A DNA stretch of 64,000 bases from Bacillota bacterium (GCA_023407175.1 JAEYMU010000006.1:124001-188000), one strand, 5' to 3'. Positions 15,970-25,805 are shown, counted from the first letter of the stretch. Program-made: numbers and translations. The notes: generated by a model not told the origin, from the letters alone.

Positions 15970-18456
15970 GTGAGGAATAAAAGAATTTTAAGCAGGGCGC
16001 GGATTGACGCCGCGCTGTTTGCTGTTTTTGAATATCCCCTCACCATTCTGGAAGCCCCCATGGGATACGGAAAAACGACGGCGGTAAAAATGTTTACCCG
16101 GAATCAGGGCGTCCGCTCCTTCTGGTTCACCTTTTCCGATTTAAGCTATTCGGAAGCTGCCTTTTGGGACAGCTTTACGGATGACATTATGGAAATGGAT
16201 GCTCAGGCGGGAGGCGTTCTTAAGGCCCTTGGTCTGCCGGTGGACGCCCCCCAGATGGAACGGGTGCTGCAGGCGCTGAGCAGGGTGAAATTCGAGGAAA
16301 ATTATCTGGTAGTGCTGGACGATTATCACCTGGCGCGAGATGTGCGTTTGAACAGTCTGCTCCTGCGGCTTGCCCAGGAGGAGCTGGATGGGTTATCCAT
16401 TCTGTTGATTACGAGGGATACCACCGGCCTTGATTTTGTGGAGCTGCTTTCACGGGGGCAGTGCTGCCTCCTGCCGGGTCAGCTTTTGAAATTCACAGAG
16501 GAGGAGCTTGGGTGTTACTGCCGGATGATGCTGACACATATCTCGGAAGCGGAGCTGAAGGAGGTGTGGCGGCATACCGACGGGTGGATCTCCTTCGCCT
16601 ACATCCTTCTTTTGGGACTGGAAAACGGCATACCCGTCGGCATGAGCGCCACCATGGAGGACATGATTGAGCGGGCGCTGTTTGCCCGCTATGACGGCGC
16701 CATGCAGAATTTTCTGCTGCGTCTCTCCGTCATGGAGGAATTCACCGCAGAGCAGGCCGCCATGGTCACACAGGCAGAGGACGCCCCGCAGCGCCTGAAG
16801 CTTTTAAACAGAGAGAACGCCTTTGTTTTTTATGAAGAGAGGACGGGGAAATATCATATTCATCAGGTACTGCAAAACTACCTCCGGCGCAAAAGGACAT
16901 TTTCCGTCGGGGAGCTTTGTGCCTTATACGGGCGGCTGGGCGACTGGCTGCTTGGCCGTCAGGAATTTCTGCTGGCCTACCGGTATTTGAACCAGGTGGG
17001 ACGTGTGGAGGATATCCTTTCCCATCTGAACGATCCGAAAAACATCCGCGATGAGTGGTTGGACTTCGACGGCTCTGACGAGATGTTTGACCGCGCTCCA
17101 CGGGAGCTTTTGTTCCGGTATCCCTTCGCTTACCTGCTGTATATCTTTTATTCCATTCTTTTGGGAAAGGAAAATACTGTCCTGGGCTGGGAGGAACGGC
17201 TGGATGAGCTGGAGCGGCATTATACGGAAAAAGAAGGCCTGGAACAGTCCTACCGGAACCGAGTTCTCGCGGAAATACTGATTGTGCGCAAGTTCACCCT
17301 GTTCAATGATGTGGCAGCCATGAGCTCCTCTGATGAGGAAATCGCCCGGCTGCTGAACGGCCAGCGCTCCTATATCACCCTTCAGAGCAACGAGTTCACC
17401 TTTGCCTCCCCCCATTACCTGTATCTCTATTTCAGGGACAGGGGCGGCTTCGGGAAGCTTGCAAAGCTTCTTGCCAGGGAAGTGGGCTATGCCAGGTTTT
17501 CGGGCGGCTGCGGAACCGGAGGCGACTCGTTGGCCTTGGCAGAATACGCGCTAGAGACCGGCGATCTGGAGCATGTGGCGGCCCATTGCCGGAAGTCCAT
17601 CGCAAAGGCGGAGAGCATGTCACAGACCGGCATTGTGATCTGTGCCAGCTTTGCGCTCATCCGCCTGCGTCTGGCAGAGGGAAAAAACACGGAGGCACTC
17701 CGTCTGCTTGGGGAAATGGAACGGGCGGTTGACGCCCTGAGCAGCTCCGTCTATAATACGACGACCGACCTGTGCAGGGGGTATGTATTCGCCTGCCTTG
17801 GCCAGCCCGAAGGGATTCCCTCCTGGCTGCAAACCGGGGAGCTCCGGGCCGCTGATTTTTTCTCCCAGGGGATTGCCTTTAACTATGTCGTTTACGGAAA
17901 AACGCTCCTCGCCCTTGGAAAATACGAGGAGCTGGAAGCCCGTATCCCGCAGTTCCAAACTGGCTTTGACCAGTTTCGTAACCGTCTCGGGCTGATCCAT
18001 AACCTGATCTTTGAAGCCGCTGCCCGCTGCCATCTCTACGGACTGGAGCAGGGCGCCGCCGCTCTGGAGACCGCCCTTGCCGAAGCGCAGCCGGATAACC
18101 TGGTATTGCCCTTTGCGGAGAATGCGTCCCATATCATGGGGATGGTTAAAGGGATTGTCCGGAAAAACCCCGGCAATGAATTTTACAGCCGTATCCTGAC
18201 TCTGTGCCGGAATTATGAAAGCGGCCTGTCGGGAAATCCTTACCCGGCGGCAACACTTTCCCAGCGTGAGATTGATATTCTGTCCCTTGCGGCCCTGGGA
18301 CTGAGCAGAAGGGAAATGGCGGAGCGCCTATACCTATCAGAGGAAACGGTCAAAACCCATTTTAAGAACGTCTATCAAAAGCTTGGGGTAAACAGCAAGG
18401 TATCGGCCATTAAGCTGGCACGGGACCGGGGGTATCTAAGCATGGCGGAAACATAG
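15970..18456 (+). CDS. MalT/LAL-type LuxR family transcriptional regulator
   Basis: About 828 residues. The N-terminus carries a STAND-type ATPase with Walker A (EAPMGYGKTTA) and Walker B (LVVLDDYHLA); the middle is helical and TPR-like; the C-terminus is a LuxR helix-turn-helix (LSQREIDILSLAALGLS, then AERLYLSEETVKTHFKNVYQ). Large ATP-binding LuxR regulators of this kind act as activators that oligomerise when an inducer binds the middle domain. The start is taken as GTG at 15970, eight bases after AGGAGG; the GTG at 15961 lies within the ribosome site. It is transcribed divergently from the surface-protein and peptide operon and shares its GC-rich composition, so it is the likely regulator of that operon. 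The inducer is unknown. Confidence 0.9.
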   Translation: MRNKRILSRARIDAALFAVFEYPLTILEAPMGYGKTTAVKMFTRNQGVRSFWFTFSDLSYSEAAFWDSFTDDIMEMDAQAGGVLKALGLPVDAPQMERVLQALSRVKFEENYLVVLDDYHLARDVRLNSLLLRLAQEELDGLSILLITRDTTGLDFVELLSRGQCCLLPGQLLKFTEEELGCYCRMMLTHISEAELKEVWRHTDGWISFAYILLLGLENGIPVGMSATMEDMIERALFARYDGAMQNFLLRLSVMEEFTAEQAAMVTQAEDAPQRLKLLNRENAFVFYEERTGKYHIHQVLQNYLRRKRTFSVGELCALYGRLGDWLLGRQEFLLAYRYLNQVGRVEDILSHLNDPKNIRDEWLDFDGSDEMFDRAPRELLFRYPFAYLLYIFYSILLGKENTVLGWEERLDELERHYTEKEGLEQSYRNRVLAEILIVRKFTLFNDVAAMSSSDEEIARLLNGQRSYITLQSNEFTFASPHYLYLYFRDRGGFGKLAKLLAREVGYARFSGGCGTGGDSLALAEYALETGDLEHVAAHCRKSIAKAESMSQTGIVICASFALIRLRLAEGKNTEALRLLGEMERAVDALSSSVYNTTTDLCRGYVFACLGQPEGIPSWLQTGELRAADFFSQGIAFNYVVYGKTLLALGKYEELEARIPQFQTGFDQFRNRLGLIHNLIFEAAARCHLYGLEQGAAALETALAEAQPDNLVLPFAENASHIMGMVKGIVRKNPGNEFYSRILTLCRNYESGLSGNPYPAATLSQREIDILSLAALGLSRREMAERLYLSEETVKTHFKNVYQKLGVNSKVSAIKLARDRGYLSMAET

Positions 18457-18463
18457 GATAAAC

Positions 18464-18504
18464 AAACGCCGTAAATATCAAACCAGTTTGAATTTACGGC
18501 GTTT
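18464..18504. terminator. Bidirectional terminator between converging genes
   Basis: AAACGCCGTAAAT and ATTTACGGCGTTT form a perfect 13-pair stem around a 15-base loop. It follows the LuxR-type gene on the + strand and xylB on the minus strand; T-rich sequence is modest on both sides. Confidence 0.75.
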
Positions 18505-18556
18505 AGACAATTTCCTATATTCCATTATTATTGTAAGAAAAAGCTCTTTGTATATC

Positions 18557-20026
18557 CTATACCATCTTATCGAATATTTCCTTCAGTGTCGGGTAGAGCT
18601 GCTTAAACACTTCATATTTCTTATTATAAAGGGCCACCAGCTCCGGTTCCTGTTCTGTTGTATCGATTACCTTAATCAGCTTATTCGTCGCTTCCTCAAC
18701 CGAAGCGTATTTACCGCAGCCTACGGCAGCCAGGATTGCCGCACCAAAAGCCGGACCTTCCTTTGAATTAATCTTATCCACCTTGACATTCAGAATATTG
18801 GCAATCATTCTGCACCACAACGGGCTTTTTGCTCCTCCGCCGTTGATTCTGATTCTCTCGATATTTACCCCAAGTGATTTCGTAATTTCAAAGGAATCCC
18901 GAAGTGCAAAGGCCACACCCTCAAGCATTGCCTGTGTCATATCGGAGCGTGTGGTATCCATGGTCATTCCGATAAAGGTTCCTCTTGCGTTGGGATTATT
19001 GTGAGGGGTTCTCTCTCCCATCAGATAGGGCAGGAAATACACATTATTTTCACCCAGCTTTGTAATGACCTTCTCCTGCGCCGGATAATCCTTTGTACCG
19101 ATAATATCGGTCAGCCACCACTTATTGGAGGCTGCCGCACTTAGCATAACACCCATGAAATGATACTTGCCGTCCGCATGGGCAAAGGCATGAAGCGAAT
19201 TATTCTCATCCACCGCAAATTCCTTTGTGGAAATAAACACTACACCCGAGGTTCCGAGAGAAACGTTACATTTGCCCTCTCCCACGGTTCCGGTACCGAC
19301 TGCTGCAACCGCCTGGTCACCGCCGCCGGCAATAACCTTAATGCTTTCCGGCAGGTCCAGGTCCTGTGCCGCCTGCTTTGCAAGATTTCCGACCACCTGG
19401 TAGGATTCATGGATTTTTGCCATCTGCTCTTCCTTCAAGCCGCAGATTTCAAGCATTTCCTTGGACCATCTTTTATTCTTTACATCAAATAAAAGCATAC
19501 CGGAGGCATCGGATACATCCGTGCAGTGAATTCCGGAAAGCTTATATGCAATATAATCCTTCGGAAGCATTACCTTCTTGATTCTTGCAAAATTCTCCGG
19601 CTCATGCTTTCTGACCCACAAAAGCTTGGGTGCTGTAAATCCGGTCAAGGCCATGTTTGCCGTATAGCTGGAGATTTTCTCCCTGCCAATCTCTATGTTC
19701 AAATAATCACATTCTGCCTGGGTGCGTCCGTCGTTCCAAAGAATAGCCGGACGAATTACCTTGTCCTCTTCATCAAGAATTACCATTCCATGCATCTGTC
19801 CGCTGAAGCTGATACCATCAATCTGTGATTTATCTGTATCCTTTGTGAGTTCCTTTATCCCATCCACCAGAGCTGTATACCAGTCCTCGGGATTTTGCTC
19901 CGACCAGCCCGGCTTCGGAAAATACAGCGGATACTCCCTGGTTACAATACTTTTAATATCACCCTCTTCATCCATTAACAGAAGCTTTACGGAAGAGGTC
20001 CCCAAATCAACACCAACATATAACAT
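18557..20026 (-). CDS. xylB: Xylulokinase
   Basis: A 489-residue FGGY-family kinase that phosphorylates D-xylulose to xylulose 5-phosphate for the pentose phosphate pathway. The N-terminal phosphate motif (GVDLGTSSVKLLLMD), the FSGQMHGMV and ILWNDGRTQ segments typical of xylulokinase, the central GGGDQAVAAVGTG adenosine motif and the C-terminal GGGAKSPLW are all present. The start is ATG at 20026 with GAAAGGAG upstream; a longer frame reaching 20143 has no ribosome site. The gene stands alone, divergent from a ROK-family regulator, with a strong promoter and a candidate operator between them, which fits xylose induction. Xylose isomerase is not in this window. Confidence 0.95.
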   Translation of the reverse strand: MLYVGVDLGTSSVKLLLMDEEGDIKSIVTREYPLYFPKPGWSEQNPEDWYTALVDGIKELTKDTDKSQIDGISFSGQMHGMVILDEEDKVIRPAILWNDGRTQAECDYLNIEIGREKISSYTANMALTGFTAPKLLWVRKHEPENFARIKKVMLPKDYIAYKLSGIHCTDVSDASGMLLFDVKNKRWSKEMLEICGLKEEQMAKIHESYQVVGNLAKQAAQDLDLPESIKVIAGGGDQAVAAVGTGTVGEGKCNVSLGTSGVVFISTKEFAVDENNSLHAFAHADGKYHFMGVMLSAAASNKWWLTDIIGTKDYPAQEKVITKLGENNVYFLPYLMGERTPHNNPNARGTFIGMTMDTTRSDMTQAMLEGVAFALRDSFEITKSLGVNIERIRINGGGAKSPLWCRMIANILNVKVDKINSKEGPAFGAAILAAVGCGKYASVEEATNKLIKVIDTTEQEPELVALYNKKYEVFKQLYPTLKEIFDKMV

Positions 20027-20120
20027 AATACTGTTCTCCTTTCTGATTATAACAGGAGTATGCACTCCTTTGATGGCAATTATAAAAATATATGAAATCC
20101 TTTCCTGCCTTCGGAATTGA

Positions 20121-20133
20121 TTTATTGAATAAA
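20121..20133. promoter_or_regulatory. Candidate XylR-type operator
   Basis: TTTATTGAATAAA is a 13-base inverted repeat just downstream of the xylB promoter. Its position in the early transcribed region and the adjacent ROK regulator suggest a repressor site. Assignment is by position and symmetry only. Confidence 0.45.
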
Positions 20134-20148
20134 CTATATTCAAATATT

Positions 20149-20177
20149 AATATATCAATTTAGCTTATCCATGTCAA
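20149..20177 (-). promoter_or_regulatory. xylB promoter
   Basis: On the minus strand TTGACA (20177-20172), a 17-base spacer and TATATT (20154-20149) match the housekeeping consensus, about 120 bases upstream of the xylB start. Confidence 0.7.
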
Positions 20178-20373
20178 GTGATAATAATCTACACAATATT
20201 CCTTAAATTTTGCATATTTCGCCCAGAAAATTTTGCATAAAATCAAATAGAAGCCTTTATTATCCTATAAATCTTGTATTTTTCATATAATCCGAAAGTA
20301 ATATTTCCACTTTCCAAAAAATACAAACTATGTTAACATGTTATTAATTAAAAATTGTGAGGGTGACTGTATT

Positions 20374-21534
20374 ATGGTAACTGGGAGTAAGGAGTTAATC
20401 CGGGATATCAATACCAAGCTTGTACTGGAAACAATCATTAATAGCGTGTCGATCTCCAGAGCCGCAACTGCAAAATATCTGGGTCTGACCAAAGCGACAA
20501 TTTCTGCCATTGTCCAGGAATTAATTAATAAAAAGCTGGTAATTGAAATAGGAAGCGATGACACCAACTTGGGGAGAAAGCCAATTCTTCTTAGCCTGAA
20601 TAAAAAAGCCGGCTATGTAATCTGCATCGATATTGGAGTTGATACAACCTCAGCTCTGCTATCCGATTTGATTGGGGAGGATTGCCGTTTAAAGCAAATC
20701 CGTACTCCCAAAAACACCACGGGCATGATAGACATTTTAATCCAATTGATCGAATCCATGAAGCAGCCAAAGGATACCCCCTATGGCCTGGTGGGAATCA
20801 CTCTTGGCATTCACGGTGTAATCACAGACAATCAGGTATCCTTTGCACCGTATTATAATCTGACGGGCATCAATCTGGCGGAAGGACTGGAGCAGCATTT
20901 CAATGCCCCTGTTTATCTGGAGAATGAAGCTAACCTGTCGGTTATCGGTGAAAATACCTTTCAGTATGACTATGCGAATATTGCCAATGTCAGTGTACAT
21001 TCCGGAATTGGTCTGGGTATCATGATAGACCACCAGCTTTATACCGGCTATAATGGCAGAGCCGGTGAATTCGGACATACTATCATAGAGCTTGACGGCA
21101 GGCAGTGCCCCTGCGGCAATAGGGGTTGTCTGGAGCAGTATGTTTCCGAAAGAGCCCTGCTTCAGAATTTCGCAGCACTTAAGCATCTTCCTGAAGCCAG
21201 CTTTGAAGAGTTCAGAGCGGCCTATGAGTTAAGGGACCCCGATGCCTTAAAGATTATGGAGGACTTTATAAAATATATGTCCGTCGGTGTCAATAATATT
21301 TTAAATGCCTATAATCCCGATATTGTAATCATCAACAGCTCCTTTACCATCTTCTTCCCGCAGATCATGAAGCGGATTGAAGCCGCACTGAACAGCCGGA
21401 TGAACAGCTATATCCGTATCGTGCCCTCAGTGCTTCAGGATACCTCTATTCTGCTTGGCGGGATCTGTGTTGCCATTAAAGGCTTTCTGGGTATTGATTT
21501 ATTAAAGCTAAACCACATCGATATCCGTAAATAA
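20374..21534 (+). CDS. ROK-family transcriptional regulator (XylR-like)
   Basis: About 386 residues: an N-terminal winged helix (SRAATAKYLGLTKATISAIVQ, best read as two helices of a helix-turn-helix) followed by a ROK sugar-kinase-like domain beginning at GYVICIDIGVDTTSALL. The ROK zinc site is seen in CPCGNRGCLEQY, with the histidine in GEFGHTII. The start is taken as the ATG at 20374 behind GAGGGTGA; an in-frame ATG at 20338 has no clear ribosome site. Divergence from xylB and the absence of other sugar genes point to xylose-responsive repression, as for Firmicute XylR, but ligand specificity cannot be read from the sequence. Confidence 0.88.
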   Translation: MVTGSKELIRDINTKLVLETIINSVSISRAATAKYLGLTKATISAIVQELINKKLVIEIGSDDTNLGRKPILLSLNKKAGYVICIDIGVDTTSALLSDLIGEDCRLKQIRTPKNTTGMIDILIQLIESMKQPKDTPYGLVGITLGIHGVITDNQVSFAPYYNLTGINLAEGLEQHFNAPVYLENEANLSVIGENTFQYDYANIANVSVHSGIGLGIMIDHQLYTGYNGRAGEFGHTIIELDGRQCPCGNRGCLEQYVSERALLQNFAALKHLPEASFEEFRAAYELRDPDALKIMEDFIKYMSVGVNNILNAYNPDIVIINSSFTIFFPQIMKRIEAALNSRMNSYIRIVPSVLQDTSILLGGICVAIKGFLGIDLLKLNHIDIRK

Positions 21535-21565
21535 GACCCCAGGCCGGACAAAGAATCATAAGATT

Positions 21566-21631
21566 GGGCTGCTGCAAAGCGGGGAATCAGGAAAAAAACA
21601 TCTTCCTGAATACCTTCTGTTGCAGCAGCCC
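21566..21631. terminator. Stem-loop between converging ROK and spore-protein genes
   Basis: GGGCTGCTGCAA and TTGCAGCAGCCC form a perfect 12-pair outer stem, and an inner TTCAGGAAG-like arm pair lies within. It serves as a shared terminator candidate; the + strand continuation is T-rich (CATTATTTTATATTT). Confidence 0.7.
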
Positions 21632-21640
21632 CTCATTATT

Positions 21641-21850
21641 TTATATTTGCTTTTCCTGCTTTTTTTGCATATCCTTCTTTCGCTTCGTCATAATCCCGCC
21701 AATTCGTCCGGACTCCTTGGCGGTTAAGGATTTCCATCCGCCTGCCATCACCTTATCCAGGTATCCAAGCTCGCCTGCTATTTCGTATTTTATCATTTCC
21801 TCCGGCTTTACCTGTGCAAGATCTATTTTCTGTTCTTTTTTTTCTTTCAT
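21641..21850 (-). CDS. Small acid-soluble spore protein, alpha/beta type (divergent)
   Basis: A 69-residue lysine-rich protein. Its core, MIKYEIAGELGYL followed by GGWKSLTAKESGRIGG, matches the two conserved blocks of alpha/beta-type SASP, including a EIA-x-E sequence (residues 23-27) like the site cut by the germination protease GPR. These proteins coat and protect DNA in the forespore. The N-terminal 15 and C-terminal 15 residues are unusually rich in Lys, Glu and Gln compared with classical SASPs. It is a single-gene unit after a hairpin element and would normally be read by sigma-G; no promoter of that kind was identified. Confidence 0.82.
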   Translation of the reverse strand: MKEKKEQKIDLAQVKPEEMIKYEIAGELGYLDKVMAGGWKSLTAKESGRIGGIMTKRKKDMQKKQEKQI

Positions 21851-21881
21851 TCTGTCACACCCTCTAATAATATTTTATCCA

Positions 21882-22028
21882 GGCAATTGCGAAACAATAT
21901 AATCCACTAAATTTTCCGAACAACAGATACAAATTTCTCCGCTCCAACGCTCCTTCCGCTTAACTTCCGCTCCGAAATTATATCTGTTGTTCGAAAAATT
22001 ATTAATTTTTGTGAGTTTCGCAATTACC
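21882..22028. mobile_element. 145-bp hairpin repeat element, copy 1 (MITE-like)
   Basis: The ends GGCAATTGCGAAAC (21882-21895) and GTTTCGCAATTACC (22015-22028) are inverted repeats, and most of the interior also folds back (TTTTCCGAACAACAGATA against TATCTGTTGTTCGAAAAA). A second near-identical copy lies at 25837-25980. The flanks TAATATTTTATCCAG (21868-21882) and TAATATTTTTACCAG (22029-22043) match at 13 of 15 positions, like an ageing target duplication. It contains no gene. Confidence 0.8.
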
Positions 22029-22064
22029 TAATATTTTTACCAGTTAGAGTGTTCCCACCTGTTG

Positions 22065-25000
22065 TCAATCTATTCTTATTTCTTTTCCTAAGGCAAGGGA
22101 ATAGATCAGCTTCTCCTTCACCCGTTTCCCCCGTATCTGCTCCAGTGCCCTGCAATAGTAATTAAGCTGCACCCGGTACCGTTTTATCAGCTGTTCTCCA
22201 TCTGTGACCAGGTCAGATTTGTAATCCAGCAGCACCAGTTCTCCATCCTCTTCAAAAAAGACATCGATGATACCCTGCAGTAAAAGCTGCTCCTCACTTT
22301 CAGAATCTGGAACAACCTCCTTTGCCTGAATGCCCATGACGAACTGCTGCTCCTTATAGAGTTTTCCTTCCTGCTGCGCTTTTCTCATACGTCCGGCCAC
22401 ACTGCTTGTTACAAAGTTCCTGATATAATCAAGCCTGATTTTAGACAATACCTCACTGCCCTGCAAACCTTCCCGAACCAGGCGCGCAAGCTCCTCCTCT
22501 ACCTTTTCGGAGCTATCTACCCGCTGCAAATCAAGCAGCTCCAGCACCTTATGATACAGCGTTCCACGATCCGTACCGGAAAGGGCCGTTTCATTTCTGC
22601 TGATAAAATTCGGTACAATCAAAGCCGGTTCTGCCGGGGTCTCCAGTTTCTCAGCCCCTTGCCCCAGTGTTTGCAGCAGATCTGCCCCCTGTTCCTCCTT
22701 CTCATACTGGCCCAGCTTCTTCAGCTCGGAAACTGTCATTTTAACCTTGAAGGCGGCCTCCTTTTGATAGGGATATGCATAATCAAAGCTGCTCCTTAGC
22801 TTTTCGCCAACTGCTTCATCATAGATTTCCCCCGGACCGATCTGTAGCAGTTCCCCCTTATCCTTCCTAAGAAACAGTTGTTTTGTAAGCTCCAGGTTAA
22901 GCAGCTTCCTTCTTGGTACTACCGTAATCAAGGCACCTCTTCCCCTGTATATGAGTTCTTCCTCCTCATATACAGGATTCCAGCCCGTGCGGTTTATGGT
23001 AGCCGGTAATATCCAGTCCAGATAGCTCTTTGCAGACATCAGTTCATAAAAGGAGAAGTCCCCTGTCTGGATATCCTCCAAGGTTTTCAGATATCCAGTC
23101 AAAATCAGCTTTTCCTTTGCCCGTGTCATTGCAACGTACAGAACGCGCAGCTCCTCCCCGATATTTTCAATCTGCACCTTCTTCTGGATTACCTTCTTAA
23201 GCAGGGTCGGTACCTTTGTCCTGCGTTCACAGTCGATATATTCCGGGCCTGCTCCCAGCTCATGGTGCAATACAATACTGTTACGGATATCCTGGGTGTT
23301 GAACTGCTTGCTCATTCCCGCTACAAATACAATCGGGAACTCCAGTCCCTTGCTTTTATGGATACTCATAATCCGTACCGTATCATCCTGTTCCCCGGAA
23401 GCGGAGGCTTCCCCAAAATCCACCTCGTACTTATTCAGCTTCTCAATATAGCGGATAAAATGAAAAAGTCCGCTGTAGCTTCCCTTTTCAAATCTTACTG
23501 CCTGTGCAATCAGCATGTCCATATTGGCTTTTCTCTGATCCCCGCCCGGCATCGCGCTGACATAATAATAATAGCCGGTCTGCTCCAGCACCAACTGTAT
23601 TAACTCATGGATGGGCTTATGGTTCACCACCAGCCGAAAGCCGCTTAGCATCTCGGTAAAACGGACTGCTTTCCCGCGCAGCTCCTCCTGACTGCCTTCC
23701 TTCGCATATTTTTGCAGGGCGGTATACATACTTCCGCTTCGGGATGATGCTCTGATCATGGCAAGCTCTGTGGAATTCATTCCTACCATGGGGGAATAGA
23801 GCACACCGGTTAAGGGAATATCCTGCCTGGGATTATCAATGATCCGCAGCATATTCAGGATAGTCATAATCTCCAGGGTCTGAAAATACCCGGTTCCTGT
23901 ATCCGCATAGGCCGGTATCCCTTCCTGCATCAAGGTGTTCACAAACACCTCGACCCAACCCGACATGCTTCGCAGCAGTATAACGATATCCTTATACTGC
24001 GCCGGTCGGTGGCATTTCTTCCTGCTGTCAAATACCAGCATTCCCGTATCCGGCTTTGTCAGCTCCCTAATCTTTCTTACAATTGCCCTTGCTTCTATTT
24101 CTTTCTTTGTGTAAACTGTATCCTCCGGCGCCTCCTGCGATGCTTTATCCTGTTGGCTTTCCTTTAAATCACCGACTTCCTCCTCCGTAACAAAAAGAAG
24201 CTCAACCTCGGCTGCAAGCCTGGCTTTGGTATCCTCTGTAATGCAGGAAGCATTATCCTCATTCTTCAGGGTTTCCTCGAATAATTCGCCGTACTTCAGG
24301 GAGGCTGCCTCATCATATATAATTCCGCCCACGGACTTTTGCATAATCTGCTCAAATATGGTATTTACATAATCAAGAACCGTTTTACGGCTTCGGAAAT
24401 TCTTATCCAGGTCAATCCGCTGGAAGAGGTTGGTCTGCCCTTCCTCTGTCAGCTCCTCCGCCGGATAGGTTTCATATTTCTCCATGAATATCTCCGGCAT
24501 GGCAAGGCGGAATTTATAGATGCTCTGCTTGACATCCCCAACCATAAAGCGGTTTGGAGTGCCGTTTCTCTCCTTTGAGATACTTTTTAAAATCGTTTCC
24601 TGAACCAGATTACTGTCCTGATACTCATCAATCAAAATTTCTTCATACTGCTCACTAAGCTCCAAAGCTGCCTGGGTAGGAGCGTCATCCTTCACCAGTA
24701 TTTTCAGTGCAAAGTGCTCCAGATCATTAAAATCAATCAGATTTTTTTCTTCCTTCTTCCCTGCAAATTCCTCCATGAATTCCAGAGTAAGCTCGAACAA
24801 AACTCCAATCGTCCTCCGGGCCGCCTGTAAATCCGCAAGCATCTCCTCCGGGGGCTGAAAGAAGAACTGACCCTCCAGCTCCTTTATTCCCTTCTTTACC
24901 TCTTCCCTCAAAGCCTTGACCTTATCCTTCTTCCACCCTGGAACGCCTTCCTGTTTCTTTCCCGACAGGCGTGCAAAGCTTAAGCTTAAGAAGCTCTCTG

Positions 25001-25805
25001 CATATTCCTCATAGGAGCCGGAGCCAAGCAAGCCCTGAAGCAGCCCGCGGTCGGAAAGCAGGGCCGGTTCGTAGGCCGCCGGGCCGTCAGCTTCTGCGCA
25101 CAGACTGATGGCCTGTTTATTTTTATCCAGCAAATCCACCAGCACCGTCCTGCTATAGGCTGTCAGCTCCTGCATCCAGGGGGCCTTCGATAACGCCTCC
25201 AGGGAGTCTGGTTCAAACTGATTTCTCTTTTCTTCAATCCAGAGCTTTGGCCAGGGTGCACTCATGGAAAAATCATATAATTGCAGAATAAGCTCCTCCA
25301 GCGGCGCATCGGATTTGGAGTAGGAATAGCTTTCCACAAAGGCATGAAAATCCTCCCTGCCCTCCTCGTACCAGCGTTCCAACAGCCTGGCAACCACATC
25401 GGATTTCATCAGAGTAATCTCCGACTCCTCTGCGATTTTAAAGGAGGGGTCCAGGTCGATGCAGTGAAAATAATTTCGTATTACATTCAGACAGAAGCTA
25501 TGTATCGTGGTAATCTGCGCACTTTGCAGCAGGGAAAGCTGCTTTTGCAGATGGAGATTGTCCGGCTTAAGACTAAGCTTCCTATCGATTGCTTCTCCAA
25601 TACGGCTTCGCATCTCGGCCGCCGCCGCATTCGTAAACGTAACCACCAGCAAATGGTCAATATCCACCGGATGCTCTCCTTCGGAAATCATGGAAACAAT
25701 ACGCTCAACAAGTACGGCTGTCTTTCCTGAGCCCGCTGCTGCCGAGACAAGCAAATTCTTATTGCGTATATCGATTACCTTCTGCTGTGCTGTTGTCCAG
25801 GGCAT
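22065..25805 (-). CDS. addA: ATP-dependent helicase/nuclease subunit A
   Basis: A 1246-residue subunit of the AddAB helicase-nuclease, the Firmicute counterpart of RecBCD in double-strand break repair. It has Walker A at the N-terminus (SAAAGSGKTAVL), the UvrD-type helicase motifs TFTNAAAAEMRSRI, ILIDEYQDSN, GDVKQSIYKFR and VRIMSIHKSKGLEFPIVF, VLYVAMTRAKEKL, and a C-terminal RecB-type nuclease with GIIDVFFEE and LLDYKSD near residues 1175-1200. Length and domain order are those of the family. It is transcribed from addB, but a 145-bp hairpin element now separates the two genes, and another copy lies just past its stop codon. Confidence 0.97.
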   Translation of the reverse strand: MPWTTAQQKVIDIRNKNLLVSAAAGSGKTAVLVERIVSMISEGEHPVDIDHLLVVTFTNAAAAEMRSRIGEAIDRKLSLKPDNLHLQKQLSLLQSAQITTIHSFCLNVIRNYFHCIDLDPSFKIAEESEITLMKSDVVARLLERWYEEGREDFHAFVESYSYSKSDAPLEELILQLYDFSMSAPWPKLWIEEKRNQFEPDSLEALSKAPWMQELTAYSRTVLVDLLDKNKQAISLCAEADGPAAYEPALLSDRGLLQGLLGSGSYEEYAESFLSLSFARLSGKKQEGVPGWKKDKVKALREEVKKGIKELEGQFFFQPPEEMLADLQAARRTIGVLFELTLEFMEEFAGKKEEKNLIDFNDLEHFALKILVKDDAPTQAALELSEQYEEILIDEYQDSNLVQETILKSISKERNGTPNRFMVGDVKQSIYKFRLAMPEIFMEKYETYPAEELTEEGQTNLFQRIDLDKNFRSRKTVLDYVNTIFEQIMQKSVGGIIYDEAASLKYGELFEETLKNEDNASCITEDTKARLAAEVELLFVTEEEVGDLKESQQDKASQEAPEDTVYTKKEIEARAIVRKIRELTKPDTGMLVFDSRKKCHRPAQYKDIVILLRSMSGWVEVFVNTLMQEGIPAYADTGTGYFQTLEIMTILNMLRIIDNPRQDIPLTGVLYSPMVGMNSTELAMIRASSRSGSMYTALQKYAKEGSQEELRGKAVRFTEMLSGFRLVVNHKPIHELIQLVLEQTGYYYYVSAMPGGDQRKANMDMLIAQAVRFEKGSYSGLFHFIRYIEKLNKYEVDFGEASASGEQDDTVRIMSIHKSKGLEFPIVFVAGMSKQFNTQDIRNSIVLHHELGAGPEYIDCERRTKVPTLLKKVIQKKVQIENIGEELRVLYVAMTRAKEKLILTGYLKTLEDIQTGDFSFYELMSAKSYLDWILPATINRTGWNPVYEEEELIYRGRGALITVVPRRKLLNLELTKQLFLRKDKGELLQIGPGEIYDEAVGEKLRSSFDYAYPYQKEAAFKVKMTVSELKKLGQYEKEEQGADLLQTLGQGAEKLETPAEPALIVPNFISRNETALSGTDRGTLYHKVLELLDLQRVDSSEKVEEELARLVREGLQGSEVLSKIRLDYIRNFVTSSVAGRMRKAQQEGKLYKEQQFVMGIQAKEVVPDSESEEQLLLQGIIDVFFEEDGELVLLDYKSDLVTDGEQLIKRYRVQLNYYCRALEQIRGKRVKEKLIYSLALGKEIRID

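Noticed and set aside
15885..15980. 31-codon frame (TTG start) running into the luxR-type gene
   Set aside because: The ribosome site lies too close to the TTG, the frame overlaps the real GTG start, and the peptide resembles nothing known.
20027..20143. Longer start for xylulokinase
   Set aside because: The extra residues lie in the promoter-proximal leader, have no ribosome site and precede the conserved N-terminal motif by 39 residues.
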